From positions 45,154 to 109,153 of the forward strand of contig JAETSN010000004.1 of NCBI GenBank assembly GCA_021769625.1: a DNA stretch of 64,000 nt. Reading direction: 5' to 3'. Positions 36,087 through 45,603 of the stretch are shown piece by piece (the stretch's first letter is position 1; each line of letters starts with the position of its first letter). The notes under the pieces were generated by a model. That model made no database searches. It was not told the origin of the DNA and saw only the letters and a list, made by a program, of their open reading frames with translations. Origin of the DNA: [Clostridium] symbiosum (GTDB lineage Bacteria; Bacillota; Clostridia; Lachnospirales; Lachnospiraceae). Position numbers and translations under genes: made by a program.

Positions 36087-37316
36087 CTATGTGCCTCCAA
36101 CACTCCGAGCAAAGGCCTCCCAGAATTCTTGCCTTGTTTTATTCCAAGCTGCACTATGATCTACTGGCGAGTTCTTCCAAACCGTATTTAGAACACCTGC
36201 ATTACCACGATGTTGTTCTTGTGTTAAAACAGCAAGTGTCCCATTTGGATTTTGATGTATGTGATGAAGCTCATATGCTTTTCCTGTAACAGGATCTAAC
36301 GGAGGTAATCCATTTTGCATCCGCATAATATTTGTAACTTCAGTGCCATCCGAGAGACAGCTCACAAAATCCAAATCAATTTTTTGAACAAGCGCAATGC
36401 GTCCATTTATCATAACAGGTTTTAATCCACTTTCTTTGTAAACAAGATATTCATCCATACTATGAAGTTGAGAAATAACATCTATGGGAAATCCCGATTC
36501 TTTCTGAATAATCGCTGCTTGATTCATTGTAAGACCATTTTGTGTTACCTTTTTAAGTACAAAAAACTCCTGTGTTCCACCAGTAAATACACCAGAAACA
36601 GCCCCCCATTTAAACCCTTCGCTGCCTGCCATTGCCGCAGCCTCCAAAGCTTCACTAAAATCGCCAGTTTGAATTCCTCTGACAATTCCTGCTGAAACAG
36701 CTCCAATGCCGCCAGATGAAAACGCCATAATTGTACCATTTTTTGCAGAAACAGCAAAAATCATACTTACTGCAGGTGCACTGATAGCAGCAGTGACAGC
36801 AGATACCGTCACACATACAAGAATCACACCCGTACCAATTGCAATATTTTTAAGCATTGTCTCAGTATATGTATCTTCTATCTTCTGAAGCCCTTGGACT
36901 GTAGTCTGACCATCCTCGCCTAACGTAAAAATATAGCGGGTTCCCTCAAATAACTCATCCAGTTCAGCCAGGGTATATCCAAAATAGATATTCGATTGTG
37001 AATTAAATGCCACCTCGTCCAGATATTCCTTTGAGATATAGACAGCGCTGACATTTTCAACAAAATATTCTTCACTGTCTAATGCAAGAACCGTCTCTCT
37101 GTAAATCAAATCTTCCACATGACCAAGCAGTTCACCGTCATCCAACGAATCATACTCTGGTATATCATCTTCCCAAACAAACGTATCAACAGCTTCTGTC
37201 GAAACGATGTCCACTGTTTCATCAACCTGTAACTGATTCTGTTCTTGGGTCTGAGATTGAGTACAGCCTGTGAGAAGCATCGTAATACTGAGCAGCAAAG
37301 CAATCGCACGTTTCAT
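36087..37316 (-). CDS. Lipoprotein with C-terminal LHH (HNH/EndoVII) nuclease toxin domain
   Basis: 409 residues. N-terminal lipobox LLSITMLLTGCTQ, so it is exported and lipid-anchored. A middle region has a hydrophobic glycine/alanine-rich segment (VCVTVSAVTAAISAPAVSMI and GGIGAVSAGIVRGIQTGDFS) as in polymorphic toxins ahead of the toxic domain. The C-terminal 80 residues match the LHH nuclease family: GKAYELHHIHQNPNGTLAVL, EQHRGNAGVLNTV, SPVDHSAAWNKTRQEFWEAF. The start ATG overlaps the upstream stop by four nt (ATGA). No immunity gene is recognisable next to it. Region visibly richer in A+T than the flanks. Confidence 0.8.
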   Translation of the reverse strand: MKRAIALLLSITMLLTGCTQSQTQEQNQLQVDETVDIVSTEAVDTFVWEDDIPEYDSLDDGELLGHVEDLIYRETVLALDSEEYFVENVSAVYISKEYLDEVAFNSQSNIYFGYTLAELDELFEGTRYIFTLGEDGQTTVQGLQKIEDTYTETMLKNIAIGTGVILVCVTVSAVTAAISAPAVSMIFAVSAKNGTIMAFSSGGIGAVSAGIVRGIQTGDFSEALEAAAMAGSEGFKWGAVSGVFTGGTQEFFVLKKVTQNGLTMNQAAIIQKESGFPIDVISQLHSMDEYLVYKESGLKPVMINGRIALVQKIDLDFVSCLSDGTEVTNIMRMQNGLPPLDPVTGKAYELHHIHQNPNGTLAVLTQEQHRGNAGVLNTVWKNSPVDHSAAWNKTRQEFWEAFARSVGGT

Positions 37317-39200
37317 TCATCCACACTCCTTTCAGTTTCGGGTTTTTGTTTCACATGCTTTATCCTACGCCATATAAATACCAACACCAGAATTGCAATC
37401 AGGCAAACAGCGCATATCATCATTGCTATAACAGAAAAACTTCCTGTAAGTTCATAATTCTCCGCTTTCTTTTGTTCAACAACAGATATATCCTCGTTCT
37501 CGGGAACAGACGTTTCATCCGTCCGCTCTGCCTCTGTGGGTGATGCATTATTGGTCAATTCAATGGTGCCATCCTCTAAAATTACTGCCCCCTGCTCTAC
37601 TTGCTCATTGATCTCCGAAATGGATAATCCTGTTGTCATATATGCCCGAAGCACATTGTTGGTGCCAACATAGATTTTCTTAACCGTAAGTTGATTGGTA
37701 TATCGATTATGAACAGTAATTGTGTAGATTCCTTCTTCTGTATATTTTACGCCGTCTTGAGCAGGTCCGTTAAAACGTATATCTTCAATTAATCCGTCTG
37801 CACTATCCTTTAGGATTTCACGTTTTATATTAACATTTAAATAGCGTGATTTTGCTAGATCCAAACGAAAACCATTATCAGTCATGGAACTGTTTGTCAG
37901 TTCATCTCCAGTAACAACATCAAACGGATATGCCATACAGTTTCCATTTCTCACCGAAAATCTGAAAAAGATGCGATAGTGACCCACTTTATCAATCAAT
38001 TCGTCGCTGGTTACCTCATAATCAAGTGCCACTTCGTAGTCGCCTTCCTCAAAGAGTTGGACTTTCGTATCTGCACCGACTATAGTATTCGCTTCCAGAT
38101 AATTAGTATAAATGGCAGGCTCTCCTCTGACATTGTTATAATCCGTATAACGGATAATTAGAGTTCCCCGACCAAAATCCATTTTCGGAGTCTCAAAGTA
38201 CTTGTCATAGCCCTCTGCATCTGCTGTGATAGTTAAATTATTTTTCCCATCCAAAGCATTGATATCTTGATTCAGATTAAACCAAAGTATTACCTGATCC
38301 CCGACATTTTTCAAAAACGTTACACTTCCGTCCGCTTCTACGACTTCATCGGTATATCCGCTGACAAAAAACTTTCCGAGTTCCCATCCATAATGAATAT
38401 CATCTTGATCAATATCTTTTTCGCCGGAATACCCTTCAAAATTCTCAGCCCTCACTCTAACACCCAAACCATATGTTTGATCTAAATCAGACACATTTGC
38501 TTCACCGCTGTCCGTATAGGCATAAAACTCATACACTTCAACATACTTTTTGTAATCATATTTATCTGTATTAATAAACAAGAAATTGCTGTCCCTCACC
38601 CTAATACGAAGTTCATAAGCTATAATTACCCTGTAAAAACAGCCGTTAATCAACTGAATATCCGTAGTAGAATAGATTGCGCCTGTTCGAATCGGTATAT
38701 CACTGAAAGCATTAGCAACCACATCTTCATCAACCCATGTCAGCCCATCCTTAGAGGTTTGAAGAATAATTACCCCCTTTAGGATATTATCATCAAGTGA
38801 CAACATATCAACTTTTTTACTCTTATCCTCTACCAGATGCCATGAATCCTCCTCAGCATTGAGCAGCGTATCCTCATAGTTATAGAACAGCGATAAATTT
38901 CCCTCCATCACTTCATAAGCAGTAACACCATCTTTATTGCCCACATCAGATATATTTCCATTTACAAAAAAAAACACCATATGTATTATCCTCGCTGGTT
39001 TCAACAAATTGATTTTCATCTGAAAACTCATAATGGTTGTTCTTATCAAATTCATAGACCTTTCCCTGTACCTTGATCGTATCAGTTGATGCCGAAGCTG
39101 TAGCCAGAAATATAACAGACAGCATAATGGTCGATAATATCCATACAACAATTTGCACAGCCTTCCGCAAAACAGTGTTTTCATCTTTTGTATACATCAT
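37313..39200 (-). CDS. Secreted/surface protein with C-terminal membrane anchor, split by frameshift at a T9 run
   Basis: The two frames 39200-38970 and 38974-37313 fit together as one protein of about 628 residues if the nine-T run at 38966-38974 had eight T. N-terminal signal peptide (KAVQIVVWILSTIMLSVIFL, ATASAS), a long beta-rich extracellular region of unknown family and a C-terminal membrane helix (FSVIAMMICAVCLIAILVLV) with a short basic tail. The start ATG at 39200 has GGGGGAG four nt upstream, 19 nt after the upstream gene. As it stands translation ends after FFCKWKYI. It may be an assembly error, a phase-variable switch, slippage, or a true mutation. Confidence 0.7.
38966..38974 (-). 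other. Nine-T homopolymer causing frameshift
   Basis: On the coding (minus) strand GGTG is followed by nine T and GTAAATGG. Eight or eleven T would keep the signal peptide in frame with the rest of the protein; nine does not. Confidence 0.85.
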
Positions 39201-39219
39201 TTTTCTCCCCCGTTCTATT

Positions 39220-40383
39220 CTAATCAGCAATCTGCTGAACATAGATATCGTTTTTGTCCATCAAGCATCTGATTGGTTTGTTGTATAGATTATTGACTGT
39301 CCGGATATTTTCAACAAACGGAATGGTTACATTTACGCGTGCTTGAATCAAACCGCTTAGCGCAACGATCGTCCGCTGCTCACCATGTATTCCTAATTTG
39401 CTACCCGTTTCAATTAAGCTTTCATCTAATTGGGCTTTACTGATAACAGGCATTTTGGAGATGGTCTTCCCCACAAACTTACTTGCAACAGCCAATTTGT
39501 TCATCACCCCGATTTGAACAGATGATTTTGAATAGTCTTCCATCAAATTGTAGCACTCTGTATAAAGAGTACGGTACTGATAAGAATATTCCGTGATTCC
39601 CTGTTCAATACTGTTCAAATATCCCTCACTAAAATTCCCCAACAGCATCACTTCCAGAAAAGCGGAATAAGCATATAGATACAGCGCCAACTGATAATCC
39701 TTAAATTGCACTTGCAGTTTTTTCAATACATTCCTGACTTCAAGATCACTGTGAATAAAAGACCGCTTCTTCAGTTGTTTTCCAATTTGTTCCCTATAGA
39801 GAATAATACTTGCTTCTGACTCTTTTTTAATCTGTTGTACAAGAATGTGTTTATTTGTCTTGTACTTTTCAATATTCCAATTATATTTGAAATTGTTCAA
39901 TACATCCCCCAGAACATTCAGGTTGCCTTGAAGCGTTGCGCGTTCTTTTTCTTCCAGAAATTGCAAAATCTCTTCCTGCGTCTCCTGTATGGCATCAAGT
40001 TTCTTTTCGATATTCATCAAAGCAACAGCCATAAACAGCATGGTAGGATCGCAGGCTAAAGCTGTCATTCGCGCCTGCCCTCCACCAACAGCTCCGACGG
40101 AAGATTTCAAAGCACCAACATAATCTGCACTACCACTGACATTGAACATCTGTTTTCCCATTGTATTTACAAAATAAATCCCTGAACCGCCGCTGCCATT
40201 GACAGCAGTCTGAATAGCTGTTGTCAGTGGTTGAAACGCTACCCCAAGAGCAGAAAGATCAGACATATGAATTTTTGTGGCATTACTCATTTTGAAGTCA
40301 AGTTCCGGCATGACCGGAAGAACCTCAACATTCATCATGGCTTGTAGAGATGATTCCTTTTTGGAGTCAAGTTCATTGCACAT
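39220..40383 (-). CDS. Hypothetical protein with long helical region, first gene of the LHH operon
   Basis: 387 residues without a signal peptide. The N-terminal 100 residues are glycine/serine- and hydrophobic-rich (GSGGSGIYFVNTMGKQMFNV), then a long helix (MNIEKKLDAIQETQEEILQF) and further helical stretches to the C-terminus. I do not recognise the family. Helical bundles with a hydrophobic glycine-rich part can be pore-forming proteins or cytoplasmic adaptors; neither is shown. AAGGAG lies ten nt before the ATG. It sits 19 nt upstream of the frameshifted surface gene. Confidence 0.75.
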   Translation of the reverse strand: MCNELDSKKESSLQAMMNVEVLPVMPELDFKMSNATKIHMSDLSALGVAFQPLTTAIQTAVNGSGGSGIYFVNTMGKQMFNVSGSADYVGALKSSVGAVGGGQARMTALACDPTMLFMAVALMNIEKKLDAIQETQEEILQFLEEKERATLQGNLNVLGDVLNNFKYNWNIEKYKTNKHILVQQIKKESEASIILYREQIGKQLKKRSFIHSDLEVRNVLKKLQVQFKDYQLALYLYAYSAFLEVMLLGNFSEGYLNSIEQGITEYSYQYRTLYTECYNLMEDYSKSSVQIGVMNKLAVASKFVGKTISKMPVISKAQLDESLIETGSKLGIHGEQRTIVALSGLIQARVNVTIPFVENIRTVNNLYNKPIRCLMDKNDIYVQQIAD

Positions 40384-40519
40384 AATATCCTATCTCCTTT
40401 GTATTTTATATTCTTTAGTGTGCTTATAAACATCACCTACTATAGCCAACATCCTAATCACACATCTTTCAAACATTCAACTTTTTAATCCTGCCGGTAT
40501 TGGACATCCTCCCAAAAAC

Positions 40520-41119
40520 TCACCGCTTCGTAATAACCGCCACAGCACATGGCATTCTCCCGTCCACCACATGATACTCCACATCTTTATACCCCGCATC
40601 CGCAAAAAACTTTCGGTAAGAACAGATATCAAACTGCCTCTTAAAATCCGCCCCCGCCATTTCCAGCAGGCGTACCGCCTTTTTATTCACGCCGCCGGAC
40701 GCATTGATATAGGTCGGAATGATGATCCTGCCGCCTGTTTTGCATACTCTTTCCAGTTCTTTCAAAGCCACATACGGATCCTCCAGCAAATGTATCACGT
40801 TCCCCGCAACCACTTTGTCAAACCTTTCCCCGCGGCATTTCAACCGTGTCATATCCGCATATCTCACTTTGACATTGTCATATTTCCGGCATTTCTTCGC
40901 CGTCTCTCTCAACATGCCTTTCGAGAGATCCGTCGCGATAAGCTGTCTGCACACAGGCGCGATGTACCTGCTGATAGCGCCCGTGCCGCAGGCGCACTCC
41001 AGCACGACATCTCCCTTTCCGATTTCTTCGGCAACTCTTTTTCCAACGCCCCTGTATACTTTCCCGTTGTATATCGTCTCAAAAAAATCATAGATGCCTG
41101 ACACTTTATCCCAAAACAT
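40520..41119 (-). CDS. Class I SAM-dependent methyltransferase
   Basis: 199 residues. Motif I is VVLECACGTGAISRYIAP, followed by LIATDLSKGMLRE and DKVVAGNVIHLLEDP; fits the UbiE/Methyltransf_11 group. Substrate unknown. AAGGAAGGGACAGAT precedes the ATG. It is 29 nt from the DUF1287 gene on the same strand. Confidence 0.88.
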   Translation of the reverse strand: MFWDKVSGIYDFFETIYNGKVYRGVGKRVAEEIGKGDVVLECACGTGAISRYIAPVCRQLIATDLSKGMLRETAKKCRKYDNVKVRYADMTRLKCRGERFDKVVAGNVIHLLEDPYVALKELERVCKTGGRIIIPTYINASGGVNKKAVRLLEMAGADFKRQFDICSYRKFFADAGYKDVEYHVVDGRMPCAVAVITKR

Positions 41120-41148
41120 ATCTGTCCCTTCCTTCTCCGTCTGCCGCG

Positions 41149-41808
41149 CTACCCGCTCATCCTGTAATGCCCCACAATATCGGATCTTATCTCCAGAATA
41201 TCCTGCTCATAGGAACCCTGTACCGGATTGCTGTGATGAATGACATAGGGCATCCCGTTTTTGTTTCTGTGATCCGAGACAATGCCGATGTGATTGTGGA
41301 AGATCACGATATCCCCGCCCTGCCACTCCTCAATCTCCCTCACATCCGTAGTCAGGGAGACCGCCGTATGGGCAAAAAACACCTGCAGATTCTTCACACG
41401 CCTGAAATCGATATTGGCATCCGGCTCCTCGATCGGATAATCCTCCGGATCTTTCGCTATGTCTTCCTGCACCAGCTCCATCAGATCGTACCCCGCGCTT
41501 TTCAGCGCATTCGCCACGACATCCGTGCATACGCCGTACTCGTCATCCGGATATCCCGTCTGGTAATACCGGCTCTTATACTTTGGTTTCCCGGCAATAT
41601 ACGTGAGCGCTCCCTGCAGGATATCCGTCTGGTCATCTATGCCGTCCCCGTCCCTGTCAACACTGCTGTGCGCCTGTTTAATCACATCGCCGTATCGATC
41701 GGGCTTTCGCCTCGCCGAGGTATTCTGCCAGCGGAATGCCAGATAAACACAGGCACAGCCTGTAATGCATACACACACGATACATATGACCCGCAATATT
41801 TTCTTCAC
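41149..41808 (-). CDS. DUF1287 family protein, membrane-anchored
   Basis: About 219 residues. An N-terminal hydrophobic stretch with an ITGC lipobox-like site (LRVICIVCVCITGCACVYLAF) precedes the DUF1287 domain (YYQTGYPDDEYGVCTDVVAN, GDIVIFHNHIGIVSDH, VIHHSNPVQGSYEQDI), a cysteine/histidine family related to NlpC/P60 amidases. The GTG at 41808 with GGAGG eight nt upstream is preferred; 41817 is an alternative. Likely acts outside the cell; substrate unknown. Confidence 0.85.
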   Translation of the reverse strand: MKKILRVICIVCVCITGCACVYLAFRWQNTSARRKPDRYGDVIKQAHSSVDRDGDGIDDQTDILQGALTYIAGKPKYKSRYYQTGYPDDEYGVCTDVVANALKSAGYDLMELVQEDIAKDPEDYPIEEPDANIDFRRVKNLQVFFAHTAVSLTTDVREIEEWQGGDIVIFHNHIGIVSDHRNKNGMPYVIHHSNPVQGSYEQDILEIRSDIVGHYRMSG

Positions 41809-41939
41809 AGCCTCCACCTCCCGCTGTCTGTCTGTTCTTTCTTATTGTACTGCGATCTTATCATACATCCGATAAAGCTTATCTTCAAGGTCCGGCTTGC
41901 ATCCTGCACCTCTTTTTTGTCAAATTCGGCTTCCGCATA

Positions 41940-41998
41940 TTGACATTCTCACAAGACTGCAGTAGTATATAGTTGAACCACACTACTGCAGTCTTGTG
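41940..41998 (+). promoter_or_regulatory. Promoter and inverted-repeat operator of the BlaI/BlaR1-like operon
   Basis: TTGACA at 41940-41945, 17 nt, then TAGTAT at 41963-41968. A perfect 17-bp inverted repeat, CACAAGACTGCAGTAGT (41950-41966) and ACTACTGCAGTCTTGTG (41982-41998), covers the spacer and the -10 region and sits again in the leader. Each arm holds the palindrome ACTGCAGT. This is what a BlaI-type repressor dimer site should look like. Confidence 0.8.
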
Positions 41999-42019
41999 AT
42001 ATTTTAAGAAAAGAGGTAT

Positions 42020-42385
42020 ATGACAATGGAAGTTAAACTTTTCGACTCCGAATTGAAAGTGATGGATGTACTCTGGCGCGAGGGCGACACTACCGCAAAG
42101 CACATATCCGATGTTCTTCATGCGGAAATCGGCTGGAACATGAATACAACCTACACACTGATCAAAAGGTGCATTAAAAAAGGCGCCATCGAACGAACCG
42201 AACCGAAATTTATGTGCCATGCGCTTATCCCGAAAGAACAGGTGCAGGAAGCTGAAACCGATGAACTGATCAACAAAATCTATGACGGTTCCGTCGACAA
42301 ACTGTTTGCCGCCCTGATCAGTCGGAAAAAACTTTCTGTCGAGCAGATTCAGAAACTAAAGCAGATCGTAAAGGATCTGGAGTGA
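42020..42385 (+). CDS. blaI: BlaI/MecI/CopY family transcriptional repressor
   Basis: 121 residues. Winged helix (ELKVMDVLWREGDTTAKHIS, DVLHAEIGWNMNTTYTLIKR) and a C-terminal dimerisation helix ending in KLKQIVKDLE. It represses its own operon and is inactivated by cleavage when the BlaR1-like sensor is triggered. Starts at 42020 or 42026 (AAGAGGTAT precedes both). It is directly followed by the M56 gene with only ten nt between. Confidence 0.9.
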   Translation: MTMEVKLFDSELKVMDVLWREGDTTAKHISDVLHAEIGWNMNTTYTLIKRCIKKGAIERTEPKFMCHALIPKEQVQEAETDELINKIYDGSVDKLFAALISRKKLSVEQIQKLKQIVKDLE

Positions 42386-42395
42386 GGTGGCATTT

Positions 42396-43703
42396 ATGAA
42401 CCTATTGAGTCTGAGTTTATGGGATATGAGTTTTTCCGGCGCGATCTTCATCATCGCAGTTGTGCTTGTCCGGGCGGCGCTGATCAACCAAATTCCGAAA
42501 AGGACATTCCTCGTCCTGTGGGAGATTGCCTTCTGCAGGCTGCTCGTTCCGTTTTCCGTTCCCTCCATGTTCAGCATACATACGCTGATCGGGCGCGCCC
42601 TGTCCTACGCCGCATCCGGGGCGGCAGATGCAAACGCCGCCATATCCGTCTGGGCACAGGGACAAGATCTTACGGCGCAAAAAATGGAAACGCTGTCATC
42701 CGGCATGCTCTCTTCCCATCCCGTATGGCACGCCCTCTGGTGTACCGGCATGACAGTCCTCGCATTGTTTTTTACGGTCTCCTACCTTCGCTGCCGGATC
42801 GAGTTTCAGACATCATTGCCTGTGTACAATGATCATGTGGAACAATGGCTGAAAAAGCACTCTCTAAAGCGTTCCGTCTCCGTCAGGCAGTCGGACCGGA
42901 TCCTGGCGCCCCTGACTTACGGCATTTTTCATTCCGTGATATTAATGCCCGGGAAAACGGACTGGAAAAATACAAAACAGCTGCAATATGTTCTCACGCA
43001 TGAGTATATACATATCTGCCGTCTGGATGTTCTCAAAAAACTGATTGCCGCCGTCATCCTTTGCATTCACTGGTTCAATCCCGCCGTCTGGATCATGTTT
43101 ATACTTTTTAATCGGGATGTCGAACTGGCATGTGACGAGAATGTCATCCGGCAATTCGGCGAAAGATCGAAAACGGTTTACTCGCTGATCCTGATCGACA
43201 TGGAAGAGCGGCAAAGCGGGTTACTGCCATTTTGTAACAATTTCAGCAAAAACGCGATAGAAGAAAGGATCACAGCGATCATGAAAATGAAAAAAACAAC
43301 AAGATTCTCTTTTGCCGCCGCATGTCTTATTGTCTGCGGTATCGTGACAACGTTCGCCACTTCCGCAAAAACCGGAAGCGCTCTTCCTTCATCTAACGGC
43401 TCCAAATCGGCATGGACGGCTCCCGAAATGCAGCCCTATGGCAGCGAGGGGGACAATTATTATTATCTTCCGGAGGATTATATTTTGGACGGTCAAACAA
43501 TTTTTACAACAGGTTATTACGAAGCCGTACAGCTCGTAGAAGGATGTGAAACCCGCATTTTTGTCCCGATCGACCCCATTTCCTGCGAAAGGCTTCCTTC
43601 GGACAGCATTTCCGACGGCACTGTCATGGAAATAGACGGGAAAGAATACGAGATACATATAAACGACAACCAGTATACCGCCGTCCCAAAAGACCGGCAG
43701 TAA
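42396..43703 (+). CDS. M56 family metallopeptidase (BlaR1-like sensor)
   Basis: 435 residues. Four membrane helices and the M56 zinc motif HEYIH (VLTHEYIHICRLDVLKK), plus ELACDENVI, the third ligand region. The extracytoplasmic C-terminal domain of about 100 residues is short and lacks a penicillin-binding domain, so it probably does not sense beta-lactams. It would cleave the BlaI-type repressor on sensing another stress. Start ATG 42396 with AGGTGG. Confidence 0.9.
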   Translation: MNLLSLSLWDMSFSGAIFIIAVVLVRAALINQIPKRTFLVLWEIAFCRLLVPFSVPSMFSIHTLIGRALSYAASGAADANAAISVWAQGQDLTAQKMETLSSGMLSSHPVWHALWCTGMTVLALFFTVSYLRCRIEFQTSLPVYNDHVEQWLKKHSLKRSVSVRQSDRILAPLTYGIFHSVILMPGKTDWKNTKQLQYVLTHEYIHICRLDVLKKLIAAVILCIHWFNPAVWIMFILFNRDVELACDENVIRQFGERSKTVYSLILIDMEERQSGLLPFCNNFSKNAIEERITAIMKMKKTTRFSFAAACLIVCGIVTTFATSAKTGSALPSSNGSKSAWTAPEMQPYGSEGDNYYYLPEDYILDGQTIFTTGYYEAVQLVEGCETRIFVPIDPISCERLPSDSISDGTVMEIDGKEYEIHINDNQYTAVPKDRQ

Positions 43704-43721
43704 AGATCGGAGGCTTCAAAA

Positions 43722-44018
43722 ATGATGAGATATCTCGAATTGGCAGAATATATTTGTCTGGTAGTATCTGTCAGCAATTTTATCGCATTAGTATCTGCGT
43801 TGAGGAAAAAGGAAAATATATACAGGATAATATACTTTATCAATAATCTGGGCATTACTGTCCTATCGAATCTCATCATTTGGATGGAAGGCTGGTACGC
43901 GGACGAAAATAATCTGAGCGGCAGTACCGTAAGCTTTTTTTTAAATATATGTATTGTCGTCCTTTTTATCCTGAATAATATAATGGCGGTAAACTCATTT
44001 TACCGCCGCGATCACTGA
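43722..44018 (+). CDS. Small membrane protein, third gene of the BlaI/BlaR1-like operon
   Basis: 98 residues with three hydrophobic helices (ICLVVSVSNFIALVSAL, IIYFINNLGITVLSNLIIW, FLNICIVVLFILNNIMAV). CGGAGG eight nt before the ATG supports it. No known family. It overlaps the 3' end of the convergent methyltransferase gene by 24 nt. May be the effector of the operon or an accessory sensor. Confidence 0.75.
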   Translation: MMRYLELAEYICLVVSVSNFIALVSALRKKENIYRIIYFINNLGITVLSNLIIWMEGWYADENNLSGSTVSFFLNICIVVLFILNNIMAVNSFYRRDH

Positions 44019-44666
44019 AAACTTCTGATAAGAATACACACACTGCACAACCTGAAAGCCGCACTTTCCGAGCATATCCATCTCCTGCCCGACCGAGCAC
44101 TCCCTGTCCAGTTTTCTGCGCTCCCTCCATAACGCCAGATCTTTGTCTGTCAGGCCGCACGCCGGCAAAGAATTTTCCCAGTAGGAATCAAACCACTCAC
44201 GCATCTTTTCCTGCTCCGCGCAAAACTGGTCATAGTTTACAAACACGCCGCCCTCCGGCAGAGCGTCATATATCCTTGAAAACAGCCCCGCCTTTTCCTT
44301 ATCTTCCAGATGATGCATCGACAGAGCCGAAATGACAGTATCAAAAGCGCCCTCCGGCAGTTTATCGATATAATTTTCTGCCCGGTATGATATATTTTCT
44401 ATACCGTGAAACCTTTTTCTGGCAACATGCAGCATTTCATCGGCAATATCCACGAGCACATACTCCGCATCCGGATATCGCTGATACCAGAAATACGTCA
44501 GCAGCCCCGTTCCCGCCCCCAGATCGATGACCCGCCCGGGCGCATCTATATTGGAGGTAATGAACTCCGTTGCGGTCCTGTAAAAATCGTCAAAACAGGG
44601 GATAAATTTTCTGCGGTTAGCGTCGTATTCCTCCGCGATCAGGTTAAATTGTCTTTCTATGTCCAT
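43995..44666 (-). CDS. Class I SAM-dependent methyltransferase
   Basis: About 223 residues. Motif I VIDLGAGTGLLTYFWYQ, then LVDIADEMLHVARKR and DTVISALSMHHLED. Substrate unknown. The ATG at 44666 with GGAGGAAGGT upstream is preferred to 44684 and 44732. Its end overlaps the small membrane protein gene on the plus strand. Confidence 0.88.
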   Translation of the reverse strand: MDIERQFNLIAEEYDANRRKFIPCFDDFYRTATEFITSNIDAPGRVIDLGAGTGLLTYFWYQRYPDAEYVLVDIADEMLHVARKRFHGIENISYRAENYIDKLPEGAFDTVISALSMHHLEDKEKAGLFSRIYDALPEGGVFVNYDQFCAEQEKMREWFDSYWENSLPACGLTDKDLALWRERRKLDRECSVGQEMDMLGKCGFQVVQCVYSYQKFSVIAAVK

Positions 44667-44741
44667 ACCTTCCTCCAAATTCATAAATTGCCCCTTATCG
44701 TCAATATACTTATAGCATATCGAAAATTGCACAGAACTGTT

Positions 44742-45170
44742 CTACAAATACTCCCTCATAGTAAATTCCGTCTGCTCGCCAACCTTCCTGCTTATCAATT
44801 CAAACAAATTCTCCTTCGTCGCAAAGAGATTTTTTGGATTTCTTCCAATGATCAGATACTGATTTTTATCATCAACCGAAATATATTTCCTTGTATCATC
44901 ATCCAGCAGAATATCTGCATTGTCGATAACGATCAGCCTGCCGTCCGCCTGCTTTATCACATCCCCGATATTCCTCTGGTAATCCAGATAATTCAGACAA
45001 AGAATTTTCGGATTTACCGCCATACATTCTCTGATAAATGAAAAAGCAGCCGTCTTCCCAGTACCGGAATCCCCCATCAATATAGTAATATTGTTAATAA
45101 ATGTAAAATTAATAGTAAAGGAAGTATGAATCGTTGAAAAATGATCCATAACAACAGGCTTACTTTTCAT
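44742..45170 (-). CDS. Small P-loop ATPase-like protein
   Basis: 142 residues. Walker A is ILMGDSGTGKTAAFSFIREC and Walker B RLIVIDNADILLDD; between them no ABC signature. The protein is short for an AAA+ ATPase. It overlaps the upstream DUF4869-like gene by 11 nt and so is translationally linked. Third gene of a module with a TOPRIM-like gene; region A+T-rich compared with its neighbours. Confidence 0.7.
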   Translation of the reverse strand: MKSKPVVMDHFSTIHTSFTINFTFINNITILMGDSGTGKTAAFSFIRECMAVNPKILCLNYLDYQRNIGDVIKQADGRLIVIDNADILLDDDTRKYISVDDKNQYLIIGRNPKNLFATKENLFELISRKVGEQTEFTMREYL

Positions 45171-45603
45171 TATCCCACCACTCCTTCAATTCTTCATAAT
45201 CATCAATCACCTTTTTACCTGACTTAGTCCAAACCATAACCGCATTCATGCCAAAAGGTATCAATGCATAGTCACTATAAACATTTCCGTTTTCCATACC
45301 ATACAGGATCTCTAACGCATTGTTACCGCATTCTTTTAAACAAAATACTCTTTCCGGATAATAAAGTACATTCAATACTGTCTTACATCCAACTGAAAGC
45401 CTGTCAATATCCAACATAGTCCCATTAAATCTCGAACAAATCTTATAGCGACCGGCAAGCTTCGCCTCATCAATGGCTTCAATAATCTCTACCGCTTGTT
45501 CGTCTATTCTTGATACGGTATTCTGATTAAAAAACAAATCATTCCATTCTACATATTCCATGCCATCAGGTATATCCTTTTTGTCTCTAAAAATGCAAAT
45601 CAT
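45160..45603 (-). CDS. DUF4869-like protein
   Basis: 147 residues. The pattern LSVGCKTVLNVLYYPERVFC, KECGNNALEILYGM resembles the DUF4869 family (LSGGVK...CG.NCA). Function unknown. Start ATG 45603 follows GGAGGCGGCATC; the end of the upstream gene overlaps by four nt. Middle gene of the module. Confidence 0.6.
   Translation of the reverse strand: MICIFRDKKDIPDGMEYVEWNDLFFNQNTVSRIDEQAVEIIEAIDEAKLAGRYKICSRFNGTMLDIDRLSVGCKTVLNVLYYPERVFCLKECGNNALEILYGMENGNVYSDYALIPFGMNAVMVWTKSGKKVIDDYEELKEWWDNEK

Noticed and set aside
42020..43703. Beta-lactam resistance operon
   Set aside because: No beta-lactamase gene is present, and the M56 protein lacks a penicillin-binding domain.
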